Assembly: GCA_964548165.1 (NCBI GenBank)
Contig: CAZJQD010000049.1
Location: 1 to 24,350 of the forward strand
Direction: 5' to 3'
DNA length: 24,350 bases
Source of the DNA: CAZJQD01 sp964548165 [NCBI: uncultured bacterium]
GTDB lineage: Bacteria; UBA8481
The notes beneath the pieces are model-generated. The model made no database searches and was not told where the DNA came from. It saw only the letters and a program-made list of their open reading frames with translations. Below, in pieces: positions 1 to 7,646 of this stretch (positions within the stretch are counted from its first letter, which is position 1; each line of letters opens with the position of its first letter). Made by a program: the position numbers and the translations under genes.

Positions 1-907
1 CGATCCAGTGCGAGGTCGGTTTCGCGGCAAAGACCTCCGAGAGGATGGGGAAGAGCGTGTTCCGGACGGCGACGCGCTTCGGGTTCGTGGCGAAGCGTTC
101 GTCGGCCTTCAGGTCGGGGCGCTCGATGAGGTCGCAGAAGGCGAGCCAGAGCTTGTCGTTGCCGACGGCGAGGTTGAGATAGCCGTCGGATGTGCGGAAG
201 GTCTCGTAGGGGCAGATGGTCGGGTGCTGGTTGCCCTTGCGGGTCGGCGCCTTGCCCTCGGCGAAGTATATGCCGGCCTGGTAGGTGAGGAGGGAGACCT
301 GGCCGTCGAGCATCGAGACGTCGATGCGCTGCCCCTTGCCGGTGCGGTTGCGGGCGACGAGCGCGAGGAGGATGCCCTGGGCGGCGTAGATACCGGAGGT
401 GATGTCGGCGATCGAGGTCCCGACCTTCATCGGGGGGCCGTCCGTCTCGCCGGTCAGCGACATGAGCCCGCCCATGCCCTGGATGGCGAGGTCGTAACCG
501 GGCTTGAGGGACCACGGCCCGGTCTGGCCGAACCCGGAGACGGAGCAGTAGATGATTCCGGGATTGAGGGCGCGGGCGGATTCGTAATCGAGCCCAAGCT
601 TGTCGAGTGTGCCGGGGCGGAAGTTCTCGATGAGGACGTCGGCCTTAGCGGCGAGGTCCCGCACGAGCGCGATGCCGTCGGGGTGCTTCATGTTGACGGT
701 GATGGAGCGCTTGTTGCGGTTGACGGAGAGGAAGTAGGCGGACTCGCCGTTCTGGAACGGCGGCCCGAACGCGCGCGTGTCGTCGCCCTTGCCCGGGATC
801 TCAACCTTCCAGACCTCGGCGCCGTGATCGGCCAGGATCTGCGTGCCGTAGGGACCCGCGAGCACTCGCGAGAGGTCGAGAACCTTGATGCCGTCGAGTG
901 CGCCCAT
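1..907 (-). CDS. CaiB/BaiF family CoA-transferase (partial, 3' end outside window)
   Basis: A family III CoA-transferase, which moves CoA between carboxylic acids in the cytoplasm. About 302 N-terminal codons are present and the frame is still open at the window edge. The protein begins MGALDGIKVLDLSRVLAGPY, the standard family start. It continues with the glycine-rich CoA-binding segment (ADHGAEVWKVEIPGKGDDTR, about 26-45), ENFRPGT (94-100) and the SGFGQTGP motif (124-131). D168 in VGTSIADIT aligns, from family knowledge, with the catalytic aspartate (Asp169 in formyl-CoA transferase and CaiB). The ATG at 907 follows a GGAGG ribosome site by 6 nt. Further upstream TATCAT (rc of 948-953) could be a -10 box, with only a weak -35. 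The gene is divergent from the repeat-protein gene at 1143. The family covers formyl-, succinyl-, carnitine- and bile-acid-CoA substrates, so substrate cannot be told here. Confidence 0.93.
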   Translation of the reverse strand, partial: MGALDGIKVLDLSRVLAGPYGTQILADHGAEVWKVEIPGKGDDTRAFGPPFQNGESAYFLSVNRNKRSITVNMKHPDGIALVRDLAAKADVLIENFRPGTLDKLGLDYESARALNPGIIYCSVSGFGQTGPWSLKPGYDLAIQGMGGLMSLTGETDGPPMKVGTSIADITSGIYAAQGILLALVARNRTGKGQRIDVSMLDGQVSLLTYQAGIYFAEGKAPTRKGNQHPTICPYETFRTSDGYLNLAVGNDKLWLAFCDLIERPDLKADERFATNPKRVAVRNTLFPILSEVFAAKPTSHWI

Positions 908-1142
908 GTGATCCTCCGGTGAGCGACCTCCAGGGCCGCAGCGGGGAATGATAGAAGATGTGGAGGCACGGCGGAAGAGCGTGAATCGGCTGTGATCACC
1001 GCCGTGAATCCGAAGGTTCGACGGGCGAGTATCGTGTGTCGTGAAGTGGTATCATCATACAGTTCGTGAATCACAGGCAGGGCGCGAGGTGGGTAGTGAA
1101 GGCATCGATACCGGGAGAGTTTCGTCTACGGGTAAGTGCTCG

Positions 1143-2510
1143 ATGATGGGGCGCGCGGGGCTTGGTAGCGCACCGGTGTGCCTCGCGACCGGCCTCTTCG
1201 TCCTGACGTTGCTGCTTGTCCCGACTACGGCGTTGCCGGCTTGCGCGGAGACGGCGCGCCCCTCCCAAACGCCAGGCGCCGCCACGCCGGGGCCGGTCCT
1301 GGGGCGGTTGGCGACGCTGTTGTGCGAGCTCGAGGAGCATGTCCGAGTCGACGCGCAGTTTCCCGGGTGGAGCGATTCGCGGACCGTGTGGGTCATCCAG
1401 CTCGCCTACGACGACCCATCACCCGTCGTGTTTCGGAAAGCCCTGCAGGAGCTCGAGCTCTCGGTGAGAGCCTCGAGGATGGCCGAGGGCTGGAGCACGC
1501 GGCGAATCGCATGGTACACCGGGCTCCGGGCGGCAACGTTGCCGGCCCAATTCGCCGACCTGATGAAGCAACTGGAGATGGCCGTCGCGCGGACGGCGTT
1601 CGTGGATGCATGGGCGGCTCGCCGACTTGGTTGGCACGACGCCGTCACCGCGGCGTGGAGAGCCGGCGCGACGGGTCGCGACACGGTGCCGCTGACCACG
1701 CCGACGACGAGGTCGACGGTGGGCCCGCCTGCCGCCGGCGCCCGCGAAACCGTGGCCCTCGTGGCAGAGCTGATCCGCAACCTGGAACCGTGGATCAAGC
1801 CCGGGGGCATGAGCAACGAGTGGAGGACCGACAGCGCCTCGTGGCGCCGCGCTCTCGATCGCGCTATGAACGTCTCCGACCTGAGGGTCGGCCTGAAGAC
1901 GCTCGAGATGCATATCCGCGTTGATGCCCAGATCCCGGAATGGTCATCCCGAAGACGGTCGTGGCTGGCCGAGCTGGAGGCGGCAACCACGCCGATGCAG
2001 GTCGCCCGGCAACTGAGGCGGTTGGAGGAATCGATCAAGGCTGAGTCGATGACGACGTTCTATGCCATGGCGCAGGGTTCGTGGCGCGTTCGTGTCGACG
2101 CCGTGACGGGAGGGGCCGCCTCGACCACTGTGTCCCCGCCGACGACGCCGGCGGCGACGCGCCTGATGCCGACGGACGAGCCCGAGATCTCGAAGCTGAT
2201 CGCGTATCTCCTCGACCTGGAGAACCGCATCGCGTCCGACGCTCAACGAGACACATGGTCGAGGAGCAACTGGCTTGCGCATCTCATCATCGCGAGGGCG
2301 GAGGAGGAGATCGGCGAGGGGCTGATCGGACTGGATGCCGGTCTCGAGCCCTTCGCCTTCATGCCTCATTGGGCGGCGCGCCGGGATCGGTGGCGGAACG
2401 AGGTCCGGGCCGCAGACACGACGGCCAAGTTGAAGTTATTGGCCGTCGAACTCGAACGGTCGCTCGCCGGCGCGGCCTGGAGCACGTACTGGGATTACAG
2501 CGACGATTGA
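1143..2510 (+). CDS. Exported nine-repeat protein, degenerate paralogue of the 16944 gene
   Basis: Family not recognised. The frame is open from GTG 1041, but ATG 1143 or 1146 begins a convincing export signal (hydrophobic core about residues 13-30, then LPACAET), so 1143 is chosen. LPAC is an imperfect lipobox. The mature 455-residue precursor contains nine units of about 40 residues with the pattern LxxLExx(I/V)..DAQ..W..RR..W. They start near residues 54, 95, 136, 204, 247, 286, 349, 389 and 427; units 1, 5 and 7 keep DAQ, others have lost it. After units 3 and 6 there are Thr/Pro/Ser-rich linkers (about 175-202 and 322-347), giving three groups of three. The same 3+3+3 plan occurs in the better-conserved protein at 16944. 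Each unit probably forms two amphipathic helices. The ribosome site is weak. Function unknown; a structural or binding role in the periplasm or at the surface is inference. Confidence 0.8.
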   Translation: MMGRAGLGSAPVCLATGLFVLTLLLVPTTALPACAETARPSQTPGAATPGPVLGRLATLLCELEEHVRVDAQFPGWSDSRTVWVIQLAYDDPSPVVFRKALQELELSVRASRMAEGWSTRRIAWYTGLRAATLPAQFADLMKQLEMAVARTAFVDAWAARRLGWHDAVTAAWRAGATGRDTVPLTTPTTRSTVGPPAAGARETVALVAELIRNLEPWIKPGGMSNEWRTDSASWRRALDRAMNVSDLRVGLKTLEMHIRVDAQIPEWSSRRRSWLAELEAATTPMQVARQLRRLEESIKAESMTTFYAMAQGSWRVRVDAVTGGAASTTVSPPTTPAATRLMPTDEPEISKLIAYLLDLENRIASDAQRDTWSRSNWLAHLIIARAEEEIGEGLIGLDAGLEPFAFMPHWAARRDRWRNEVRAADTTAKLKLLAVELERSLAGAAWSTYWDYSDD

Positions 2511-2544
2511 TCGGCGTTTCGCGTTGCGTGCTACTTGGCGGCGA

Positions 2545-2772
2545 TCAGGGCTTGTCTGATTCGAAGAGATCCCTCAGGACGCCATAGGTCAGGGACAGGC
2601 CGAGGCATGCGGTGATGCCCAGGATGCCGCTCATGATGAGCGGGAAGCCCAGCTCCTTCGTCTCCATGAGTCCGGCGATGATGGTGAGCGCGCTGGAGAC
2701 CGCCACGGCAATGGCGGCGGCGCCGATGCCCTTCGTCTTCTTGGCCAACTTCTCGCGTAGCGCCTTGTCCAT
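2545..2772 (-). CDS. Small two-span membrane protein, unknown function
   Basis: A 75-residue protein with a Lys/Arg-rich N-terminus (residues 1-14) and two hydrophobic helices, about 16-36 and 42-66, followed by a charged tail ending FESDKP. This predicts an inner-membrane hairpin with both ends cytoplasmic by the positive-inside rule. Expression signals support a real gene: a full AGGAGGT ribosome site 8 nt before the ATG, and a leadered promoter upstream (2800-2828). It is convergent with the repeat-protein gene (stop 2510) and divergent from the phosphohydrolase at 2910. I do not recognise the family, and no function follows from the context. Confidence 0.75.
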   Translation of the reverse strand: MDKALREKLAKKTKGIGAAAIAVAVSSALTIIAGLMETKELGFPLIMSGILGITACLGLSLTYGVLRDLFESDKP

Positions 2773-2799
2773 GACTCAGACCTCCTGATGGGATGCGGC

Positions 2800-2828
2800 A
2801 TTGTAAAACGCGCGAGCGAGGGTGGAAA
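2800..2828 (-). promoter_or_regulatory. Sigma70-like promoter of the small membrane protein gene
   Basis: Read on the minus strand, TTTCCA (-35, 2828-2823) is followed by 17 nt and TACAAT (-10, 2805-2800). The predicted start near 2793 gives a leader of about 20 nt containing AGGAGGT. Confidence 0.6.
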
Positions 2829-2873
2829 GGGTGGTTCTCGTGGCCGCGTTATGGGTTTTCTGGGATGCGTGCT

Positions 2874-2902
2874 TTGGGAGCGCCATGCCGCTGGGCTATA
2901 GT
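2874..2902 (+). promoter_or_regulatory. Promoter of the EEP phosphohydrolase gene, probably leaderless
   Basis: TTGGGA (2874-2879), 17 nt, TATAGT (2897-2902). The -10 ends 7 nt before ATG 2910, so transcription should begin at or beside the A of the start codon. There is no ribosome site. Confidence 0.55.
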
Positions 2903-2909
2903 CTTTCCC

Positions 2910-3731
2910 ATGCCTCCGGAACCGGCCGCTTTCGTGACCTTGACGCTCCTGACGTTGAACCTGCACACGTGGCAGGAACCGGACCAGCTCGCGAAGTTCG
3001 CTCGCATCGCCGAGTTCATCATCGCGAACCGGGTGGACATCGTCTGCTTCCAGGAATGCGCCCAGCACCGCGACAGTGCCTTGATCCCGGGAGGTGCGGC
3101 GCTCCGCGAGGACAACGCCGCGGTGCTCATCATGGAGAGGCTGGGCGGTGAGCGTGGTTCCTGGCACGGCCCGGCCTGGGACTGGGCCCACTACGGCTGG
3201 GACGTCTGGGAGGAGGGCGTGGCCGTGATCGCGCGCCATCCTATCCGGGGATCCGGGAGCCGCTGGCTCTCGACCAGCCAATCGCGCACCGATCACGCGG
3301 CATCCCGCAAGGCGATGCGCGCTCGCATCGATCTGCCGGGCGCCGGACCGATCGACGTCTACTCCGCGCACCTCAGCTGGGAGAGCGCCGGCCTGGTCGA
3401 ACAGGTGGACGCGTTGAACCGGTGGATTGCCGAGACGGAGACGGGCGCGCGCGCCGTCATCGTGGCCGGGGATTTCAACGATGGGCCCCTGGGTCGGGGT
3501 TCTGCCGCGATGCGGGCCGCCGGATTCGAGGACGCCGCGACGGTCGTGGATACTGCGTCGATGCGTCTTCCGACCACGACGTGGGGCACGCACATCGACT
3601 ACGTCTATTTCCGGAACAGGGTCCCGATGCTTCTGCCCGAGGAGGCGCGGATCGTCTTTGCCGGGGACTCGGAGCCGATCGTGTCCGACCACTTCGGTGT
3701 CCTGACCCGGTTTCGCCTGGCGCCGCGCTAG
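2910..3731 (+). CDS. Endonuclease/exonuclease/phosphatase (EEP) family hydrolase
   Basis: A metal-dependent phosphoesterase of the DNase I-like EEP fold, 273 residues from ATG 2910. Family motifs occur in order: TLNLHTW (N17, metal or phosphate contact), FQEC (E49, metal ligand), YSAHLSW (catalytic-site His), VAGDFNDGPLG (Asp/Asn pair), IDYVYF and the terminal SDHFGV Asp-His pair. All catalytic positions look intact. The frame runs upstream to 2793, but the TATAGT box ending 7 nt before 2910 argues for this start. There is no signal peptide, so a cytoplasmic enzyme is predicted. EEP members act on nucleic acids, phosphoinositides, sphingomyelin or small phosphodiesters; the sequence does not decide between them. 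It is convergent with the inositol-phosphatase family gene, with 50 bp between the stops. Confidence 0.88.
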   Translation: MPPEPAAFVTLTLLTLNLHTWQEPDQLAKFARIAEFIIANRVDIVCFQECAQHRDSALIPGGAALREDNAAVLIMERLGGERGSWHGPAWDWAHYGWDVWEEGVAVIARHPIRGSGSRWLSTSQSRTDHAASRKAMRARIDLPGAGPIDVYSAHLSWESAGLVEQVDALNRWIAETETGARAVIVAGDFNDGPLGRGSAAMRAAGFEDAATVVDTASMRLPTTTWGTHIDYVYFRNRVPMLLPEEARIVFAGDSEPIVSDHFGVLTRFRLAPR

Positions 3732-3781
3732 AGTCCTGGCCCAGAAGCTAGCAACCTCCGACGGATTTCCGATTCAGGACG

Positions 3782-4597
3782 TTAGCTCCGCGTGAGGGCG
3801 ACGAGTTCGTCGTGAAGAGCCGCATTCGTGGCTACGACCGACCCCGTGGCGAGGATCTCTTCACCTTCGCGGATCGGGGAGACACGACCGCCGGCGCGTT
3901 CGACGATGAGCATCCCGGCCGCGACGTCCCAGGGTGAGAGGTGTTCCTCCCAGTAGCCGTCGAGCCTGCCGGTAGCGACGTAGGCGAAGTCGAGGGTGGC
4001 GGAGGCGAGCCGGCGGATATCCTCGCACGCCTTCTGCGCGCGCTGGAAGACGAGCATGGGTTTAGGGCTGAGCGAGAACGGTTCTCTCAGTGGGAAGCCG
4101 GTAGCCAGGATGGAGAGATCCATGGCGGCAGTCTCCGAGACCCGGATAGGCGTTCCGTTGCAGGTCGCCACGTTGTCAGCGGTTGCGGTGAAGAGTTCAT
4201 CGAGAATGGGATCGAAGATGACGCCGACGCAGACGTTGCCGGTCGACGTTCGAGTGGAGCGATGGTCGACGACTCCGATGGAGACGGCGAAGTGGGGAAT
4301 GCCTCGCGCGAAGTTCGTGGTGCCGTCGAGCGGATCGACGATCCAGGTGAAGGGGGCTTTGCTGTCTCGGGCGCCCTCGCTACCCTCCTCGGCGAGGATG
4401 GCGTGGTCGGGAAAGCACTGCCGAATATGGCCCGTGATGATCGCCTCGGCCTCCGTGTCGGCCTCAGTTACGAGCGACCGCGGGCTCTTGTAGCGACGCT
4501 CCCCGATCCGGCCTTCTCGGAATCGAGCTGCGAGCGAGCTGCCTGCCTGGCGTGCGGCGTGGACGGCCAGTGTGAGCAACTCGTCATCGGTCGTCAT
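3782..4597 (-). CDS. Inositol monophosphatase family protein (SuhB/HisN/CysQ-like)
   Basis: A Mg-dependent phosphomonoesterase of 271 residues, the usual family length. Visible motifs are SLVTEAD (41-47), the metal-binding Glu pair in ILAEEGSE (67-74), DPLDGTTNF (88-96; D88 and D91 ligate metal, T93 is near the attacking water) and SPWDVAAGMLIVERAGG (221-237; D224 ligates the second metal). All catalytic residues are present. The ATG lies 5 bp after the deaminase stop with no Shine-Dalgarno sequence, so translation probably depends on coupling in the deaminase transcript. Substrate could be inositol phosphate, histidinol phosphate, PAP or fructose bisphosphate; the family is hard to split by eye. 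A fragment of a close relative lies at 9504-9600. Confidence 0.93.
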   Translation of the reverse strand: MTTDDELLTLAVHAARQAGSSLAARFREGRIGERRYKSPRSLVTEADTEAEAIITGHIRQCFPDHAILAEEGSEGARDSKAPFTWIVDPLDGTTNFARGIPHFAVSIGVVDHRSTRTSTGNVCVGVIFDPILDELFTATADNVATCNGTPIRVSETAAMDLSILATGFPLREPFSLSPKPMLVFQRAQKACEDIRRLASATLDFAYVATGRLDGYWEEHLSPWDVAAGMLIVERAGGRVSPIREGEEILATGSVVATNAALHDELVALTRS

Positions 4598-4602
4598 GGG
4601 TG

Positions 4603-5022
4603 TCAGACGCGCTTGAGCTTGATCTTGAGCTTGCGGGCGGCTTTCTGAACGCGGGGGTCGAGGTGGTAGGCCTCGCGGTACCAGATCTCGCGGATGCCGG
4701 CGTTGACGATCAGCTTGAAGCAGAGCCAGCAGGGGGAGGCGGTCGTGTAGAGGGCGGAGTCCTTGACGGCGGTGCCGTGCTTGGCCGCCTGGGCGATGGC
4801 GTTGGCCTCGGCGTGGACGGTCGCGACGCAGTGGTTGTTCTCGAGGTCGCAGCCGCCCTCGTCGCAGTGCGGCATGCCGGGCATCGATCCGTTGTAGCCG
4901 GTCGAGAGGATGTTGCGTTCACGGACGATGACGGCGCCGACCTGCTTGCGGGTGCAGGTCGATCGCGTGGCCACCTCGCGCGCGATGTTCATGAAGTAGG
5001 AGTGGATCTCGGGACGGGACAT
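4603..5022 (-). CDS. Deoxycytidylate (dCMP) deaminase family protein
   Basis: A zinc-dependent cytidine/deoxycytidylate deaminase, 139 residues. It would convert dCMP to dUMP for thymidylate synthesis in the cytoplasm. The zinc and proton-shuttle motif is HAE (H70, E72) and the second zinc motif is PCWLC (C98, C101). The segment GYNGSMPGMPHC (42-53) and the following CDLENNHCVATVHAE region match dCMP deaminases (ComEB-like) rather than tRNA or guanine deaminases. The insert with additional Cys/His (C53, C58, H64, C65) resembles the extra zinc site of this family. ATG 5022 lies 6 nt after a TATCAT box, so the mRNA is probably leaderless. It is first in a two-gene unit with the inositol-phosphatase family gene 5 bp downstream. 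Confidence 0.93.
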   Translation of the reverse strand: MSRPEIHSYFMNIAREVATRSTCTRKQVGAVIVRERNILSTGYNGSMPGMPHCDEGGCDLENNHCVATVHAEANAIAQAAKHGTAVKDSALYTTASPCWLCFKLIVNAGIREIWYREAYHLDPRVQKAARKLKIKLKRV

Positions 5023-5028
5023 GCCTGG

Positions 5029-5057
5029 ATGATAGGGGCGCGGCGGCGTTGTGGCCA
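5029..5057 (-). promoter_or_regulatory. Promoter of the dCMP deaminase operon, probably leaderless
   Basis: On the minus strand, TGGCCA (rc of 5052-5057), 17 nt, TATCAT (rc of 5029-5034), then 6 nt to the ATG. The -35 region falls in the 15-bp tandem repeat at 5051-5080. Confidence 0.5.
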
Positions 5058-5080
5058 GAATCCGGGTGGCCAGAATCCGC
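5051..5080. repeat. 15-bp tandem duplication in the divergent promoter region
   Basis: GTGGCCAGAATCCGG at 5051-5065 is followed at once by GTGGCCAGAATCCGC at 5066-5080. The copies differ at one base. They lie between the divergent deaminase and membrane-protein promoters, and TGGCCA in the first copy is the deaminase -35. A paired operator is possible; a chance slippage duplication is equally possible. Confidence 0.7.
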
Positions 5081-5081
5081 G

Positions 5082-5110
5082 TTGTCGCTCCGGAGATTCC
5101 CTGTTACGGT
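5082..5110 (+). promoter_or_regulatory. Candidate promoter of the zinc-ribbon membrane protein gene
   Basis: TTGTCG (5082-5087), 17 nt, TACGGT (5105-5110). The predicted start near 5117 would give a leader of about 50 nt carrying a GAGG ribosome site before GTG 5167. Confidence 0.4.
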
Positions 5111-5166
5111 CGCCGCCGTGCGAGGGTGCGTATGGTTGATTCCGCGGTGGCGAGGATGAACTTCGC

Positions 5167-7566
5167 GTGAGCGACCAGGACTCGCCGGGTTCCCTGCTCC
5201 AGCCGGAAGGGCGCTGTTTCCACTGTGGCGCCGACCTGCCCGGTGATGCCGCCGTCTGCTCGGGGTGCGGCGGCGCGCGGACGCTCTCGGCGACCGAGGA
5301 GCGGGGCGCGATCGCGTATCTCCTCCAGGCTCTCCAGGTCGCGGTGCGCGAGCGAAAACTGAATCCGGGCCAGGCCGAGGGCATCGCAGCCCGCTACCGT
5401 TCGCATGCGGGATGGGAGCCTCCACCGAGTGCCGCTCCGGCGCCGACGCCTCGACCGCCGCGGAAGCCTCTCAATCCGACGGTGCTCTGGGCCAACGGGC
5501 TCGTCTCGCTCGGCGCCTTCTTTGTGCTCATCACGGCCGCGCTTTTCCTCCTGAGCCTCGGCGGCCTGGGACGCACGATCCTGACGGCGCTCGGAGCCGT
5601 CTCCTTCCTCGTGGCGGGATTCGCCTGTCGCCGTTTCGAGATCGTGCGGACGGCCGGCAACGTCTTCGTCGGCACCGCGGCCCTGCTCCTGCCCTTCATC
5701 TTTGTCGCGCTCGCCTCGTATCTCGAGGGACGAGGCCCGATGGCGCTCCGGTTCCTCTGGTTGGCCGCCTCGCTCGCGTGCGTCTTCGCCTACGCGTCGA
5801 TGACGCTGGGAGGCCTCGGGAGGTTCTACGCCGTTCTCACCGCGCTCGCGATCTCCAACGCGTTCCTGGCGCTCCATCATGCCGCGCAATGGCTCGAAGA
5901 GTGGTACGCGCCACTCTTTGCCGCGCAGGCACTCTTCCTGGTCACGATCCACGCGACAGGCGGCGGTTGGCTTCAGCGGAGATTTGGCTGGATCCTCCTG
6001 GGATGGGGGTGGCTCTGGGCCCTGGCTGCGCTCGCGGGTTGGTGCGTCGTCTCCGCCTGGGGAGTGACCGGCGCGGGCCTGATCACGTTGGCGTGCCTCA
6101 TCGCGGCTGGCTGGCTGACTCACCTCCGCCACCCGAACCCGGTCTCGCCCCCCTTCGCCGCCGCGCTTCAGCTCGTCTTTGCTGCCCAGGTCGTGAGGTA
6201 CTGCGACGGGCCGTGGTGGGGAGTCGGGATGGTCCTGGCCGCCGCATCCGTGATCTACGTGGTGGTCGGTCGTCTCGGCCGGGGATGGAGTGGCGCTCGA
6301 TCCTTCCTGCCACTGGGCGTCCTGGCGGCTGTGATCGCGGCGCAGCCGAACTTCTATGCCGCCGGCCCCGGCCTCTGGCATGGCGCCCTCGCCGGCTTCC
6401 TCGCGACCGCGTCCCTCGTTGCGGCTGCTCTCCTGAGCCGCTCCTGGATCCTCCTGGCGGCGGGATGGACGGTGGGCTCGGGCTGGTTTTTCCTCGTCTC
6501 TCTCATTCCGAATGACAATCCCACGGTGGCGGACCTGGGGCTCGCGTTTCTCCCGCTCGTCGTTCTGCTCGCGGCCGTCTCTCTTCTCCTGAAGACCGGT
6601 TGGGTGCGTTGGCGATGGACCATCGTGATCATCACCGTCGCTCACCTCGCTCACGCGATCATCCTGACGGTGGGGGAGAGCGGGCCGGCCAGTGTCGCAT
6701 TGCTGGTGGCGACGGCTGTCGGCGTCGCCTTCACGGCCCGGTGGAGGGAGCCGTGGCTGCCGGCGTTTCCCGCCGCGACGAGCTTCGGCCTCGTCCTGAC
6801 GAACCTGGACTGGATGGGCGCGCCCCGACCCTCGTTCGGCCCGAGCGCGCTCACGCTCGGCCTTGCGCTCTGGTCGCTGGGGCTTGCCGTCCGGAGCCGG
6901 TTCAGCCTGGTGCTTCGCGTGAGCGGCGCCGTCGTCGCCGTGGCAGCATTCGCGGTCGGCTGCCTGGCGCAGTTCACATACGAGGGAACGGGCACGAATT
7001 GGTCTGCGCACCTGGGAACGCTGACCCTCTTCGCGCTCGCTCTCTGGATCGCGTGGGAGTCATGGGAGCGGCGGCCGCTCCTCTACCTCGCGTCGTTCGT
7101 GGCGCTGGCCTCGGGGCTCTGGGAGCTTGCGGCGTTCGAGGTCGAGAACCTCCAGGCGTACGCGGTGCCCCTCGGCCTGTACTTCATGGTTGCCGGCTTC
7201 GTGGCCGGTCGCCGGGGAAGACAGGGCACGCTCGCCGATCTCCTGGTGACGTCCGCGTGGATTCTCTCCGCGATCGCGTTCTGCCTGCCCACCTTGCTTC
7301 AGACAATGGGCCAGAGTCCGATGCTTTACGCGTCCCTGTTGTTGGCCGAGTCGGTCTTCCTCGTCGTGCTGGGGCTCATTGTGAAGCGTTACGGCATGAT
7401 GGCTTCCGCCTCGGGTTTTGCCATTCTCGCGGGACTCCGGATGGTCTTTCTGAATCCCATCCTGACCCTGCCCGCGCTCGTCCTCGCCAGCATCACGTTC
7501 TTCGCCGTCGGGCTGGGCGTTCTCGTCTATCAGGGTCGCAAGCGTGCCCGGGTGTCAGGCGCCTAG
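5167..7566 (+). CDS. Zinc-ribbon polytopic membrane protein (resembles SCO7613-type proteins)
   Basis: A 799-residue integral membrane protein. It starts with a cytoplasmic zinc ribbon of two CxxC pairs (C17, C20, C31, C34), followed by a short helical segment (about 40-78) and a Pro-rich linker (about 84-101). The rest is a long run of hydrophobic helices to the C-terminus, very roughly twenty spans, with WLEEWYAP-like short loops. The zinc ribbon plus helical segment plus many helices resembles the group annotated as SCO7613 C-terminal domain-containing membrane proteins, or DUF2157-like proteins, whose function is not established. The start is GTG (MSDQDSPG) with a GAGG ribosome site about 11 nt upstream. 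It appears monocistronic: a strong hairpin and a MITE-like element follow the stop. Confidence 0.88.
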   Translation: MSDQDSPGSLLQPEGRCFHCGADLPGDAAVCSGCGGARTLSATEERGAIAYLLQALQVAVRERKLNPGQAEGIAARYRSHAGWEPPPSAAPAPTPRPPRKPLNPTVLWANGLVSLGAFFVLITAALFLLSLGGLGRTILTALGAVSFLVAGFACRRFEIVRTAGNVFVGTAALLLPFIFVALASYLEGRGPMALRFLWLAASLACVFAYASMTLGGLGRFYAVLTALAISNAFLALHHAAQWLEEWYAPLFAAQALFLVTIHATGGGWLQRRFGWILLGWGWLWALAALAGWCVVSAWGVTGAGLITLACLIAAGWLTHLRHPNPVSPPFAAALQLVFAAQVVRYCDGPWWGVGMVLAAASVIYVVVGRLGRGWSGARSFLPLGVLAAVIAAQPNFYAAGPGLWHGALAGFLATASLVAAALLSRSWILLAAGWTVGSGWFFLVSLIPNDNPTVADLGLAFLPLVVLLAAVSLLLKTGWVRWRWTIVIITVAHLAHAIILTVGESGPASVALLVATAVGVAFTARWREPWLPAFPAATSFGLVLTNLDWMGAPRPSFGPSALTLGLALWSLGLAVRSRFSLVLRVSGAVVAVAAFAVGCLAQFTYEGTGTNWSAHLGTLTLFALALWIAWESWERRPLLYLASFVALASGLWELAAFEVENLQAYAVPLGLYFMVAGFVAGRRGRQGTLADLLVTSAWILSAIAFCLPTLLQTMGQSPMLYASLLLAESVFLVVLGLIVKRYGMMASASGFAILAGLRMVFLNPILTLPALVLASITFFAVGLGVLVYQGRKRARVSGA

Positions 7567-7579
7567 TCTCCAGAAATTG

Positions 7580-7646
7580 GCTTCCCAAGGTCGCCCTCCG
7601 GCCTAAAACCGCCGGGACAGGGCCCCTTCGGTCGACCCTGGGAAGC
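7580..7646 (+). terminator. Strong stem-loop after the membrane protein gene
   Basis: GCTTCCCAAGGTCG (7580-7593) pairs with CGACCCTGGGAAGC (7633-7646), 13 of 14 positions. The 39-nt apical part has an inner CCGGC/GCCGG stem. There is no T tract, so it is either a factor-dependent or processing structure, or part of a repeat family. Its 3' arm overlaps the left end of the MITE-like element by a base or two. Confidence 0.5.

Noticed and set aside
8-922. 304-codon open frame on the plus strand at the window start
   Set aside because: It is antisense to the CoA-transferase, which carries clear family motifs and a ribosome site; this reading is low-complexity Gly/Val/Glu/Asp.
5104-7011. 635-codon open frame on the minus strand
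   Set aside because: It is antisense to the zinc-ribbon membrane protein. It is almost entirely Arg/Glu/Gly/Pro with no domain pattern, as expected when GC-rich hydrophobic codons are read in reverse.
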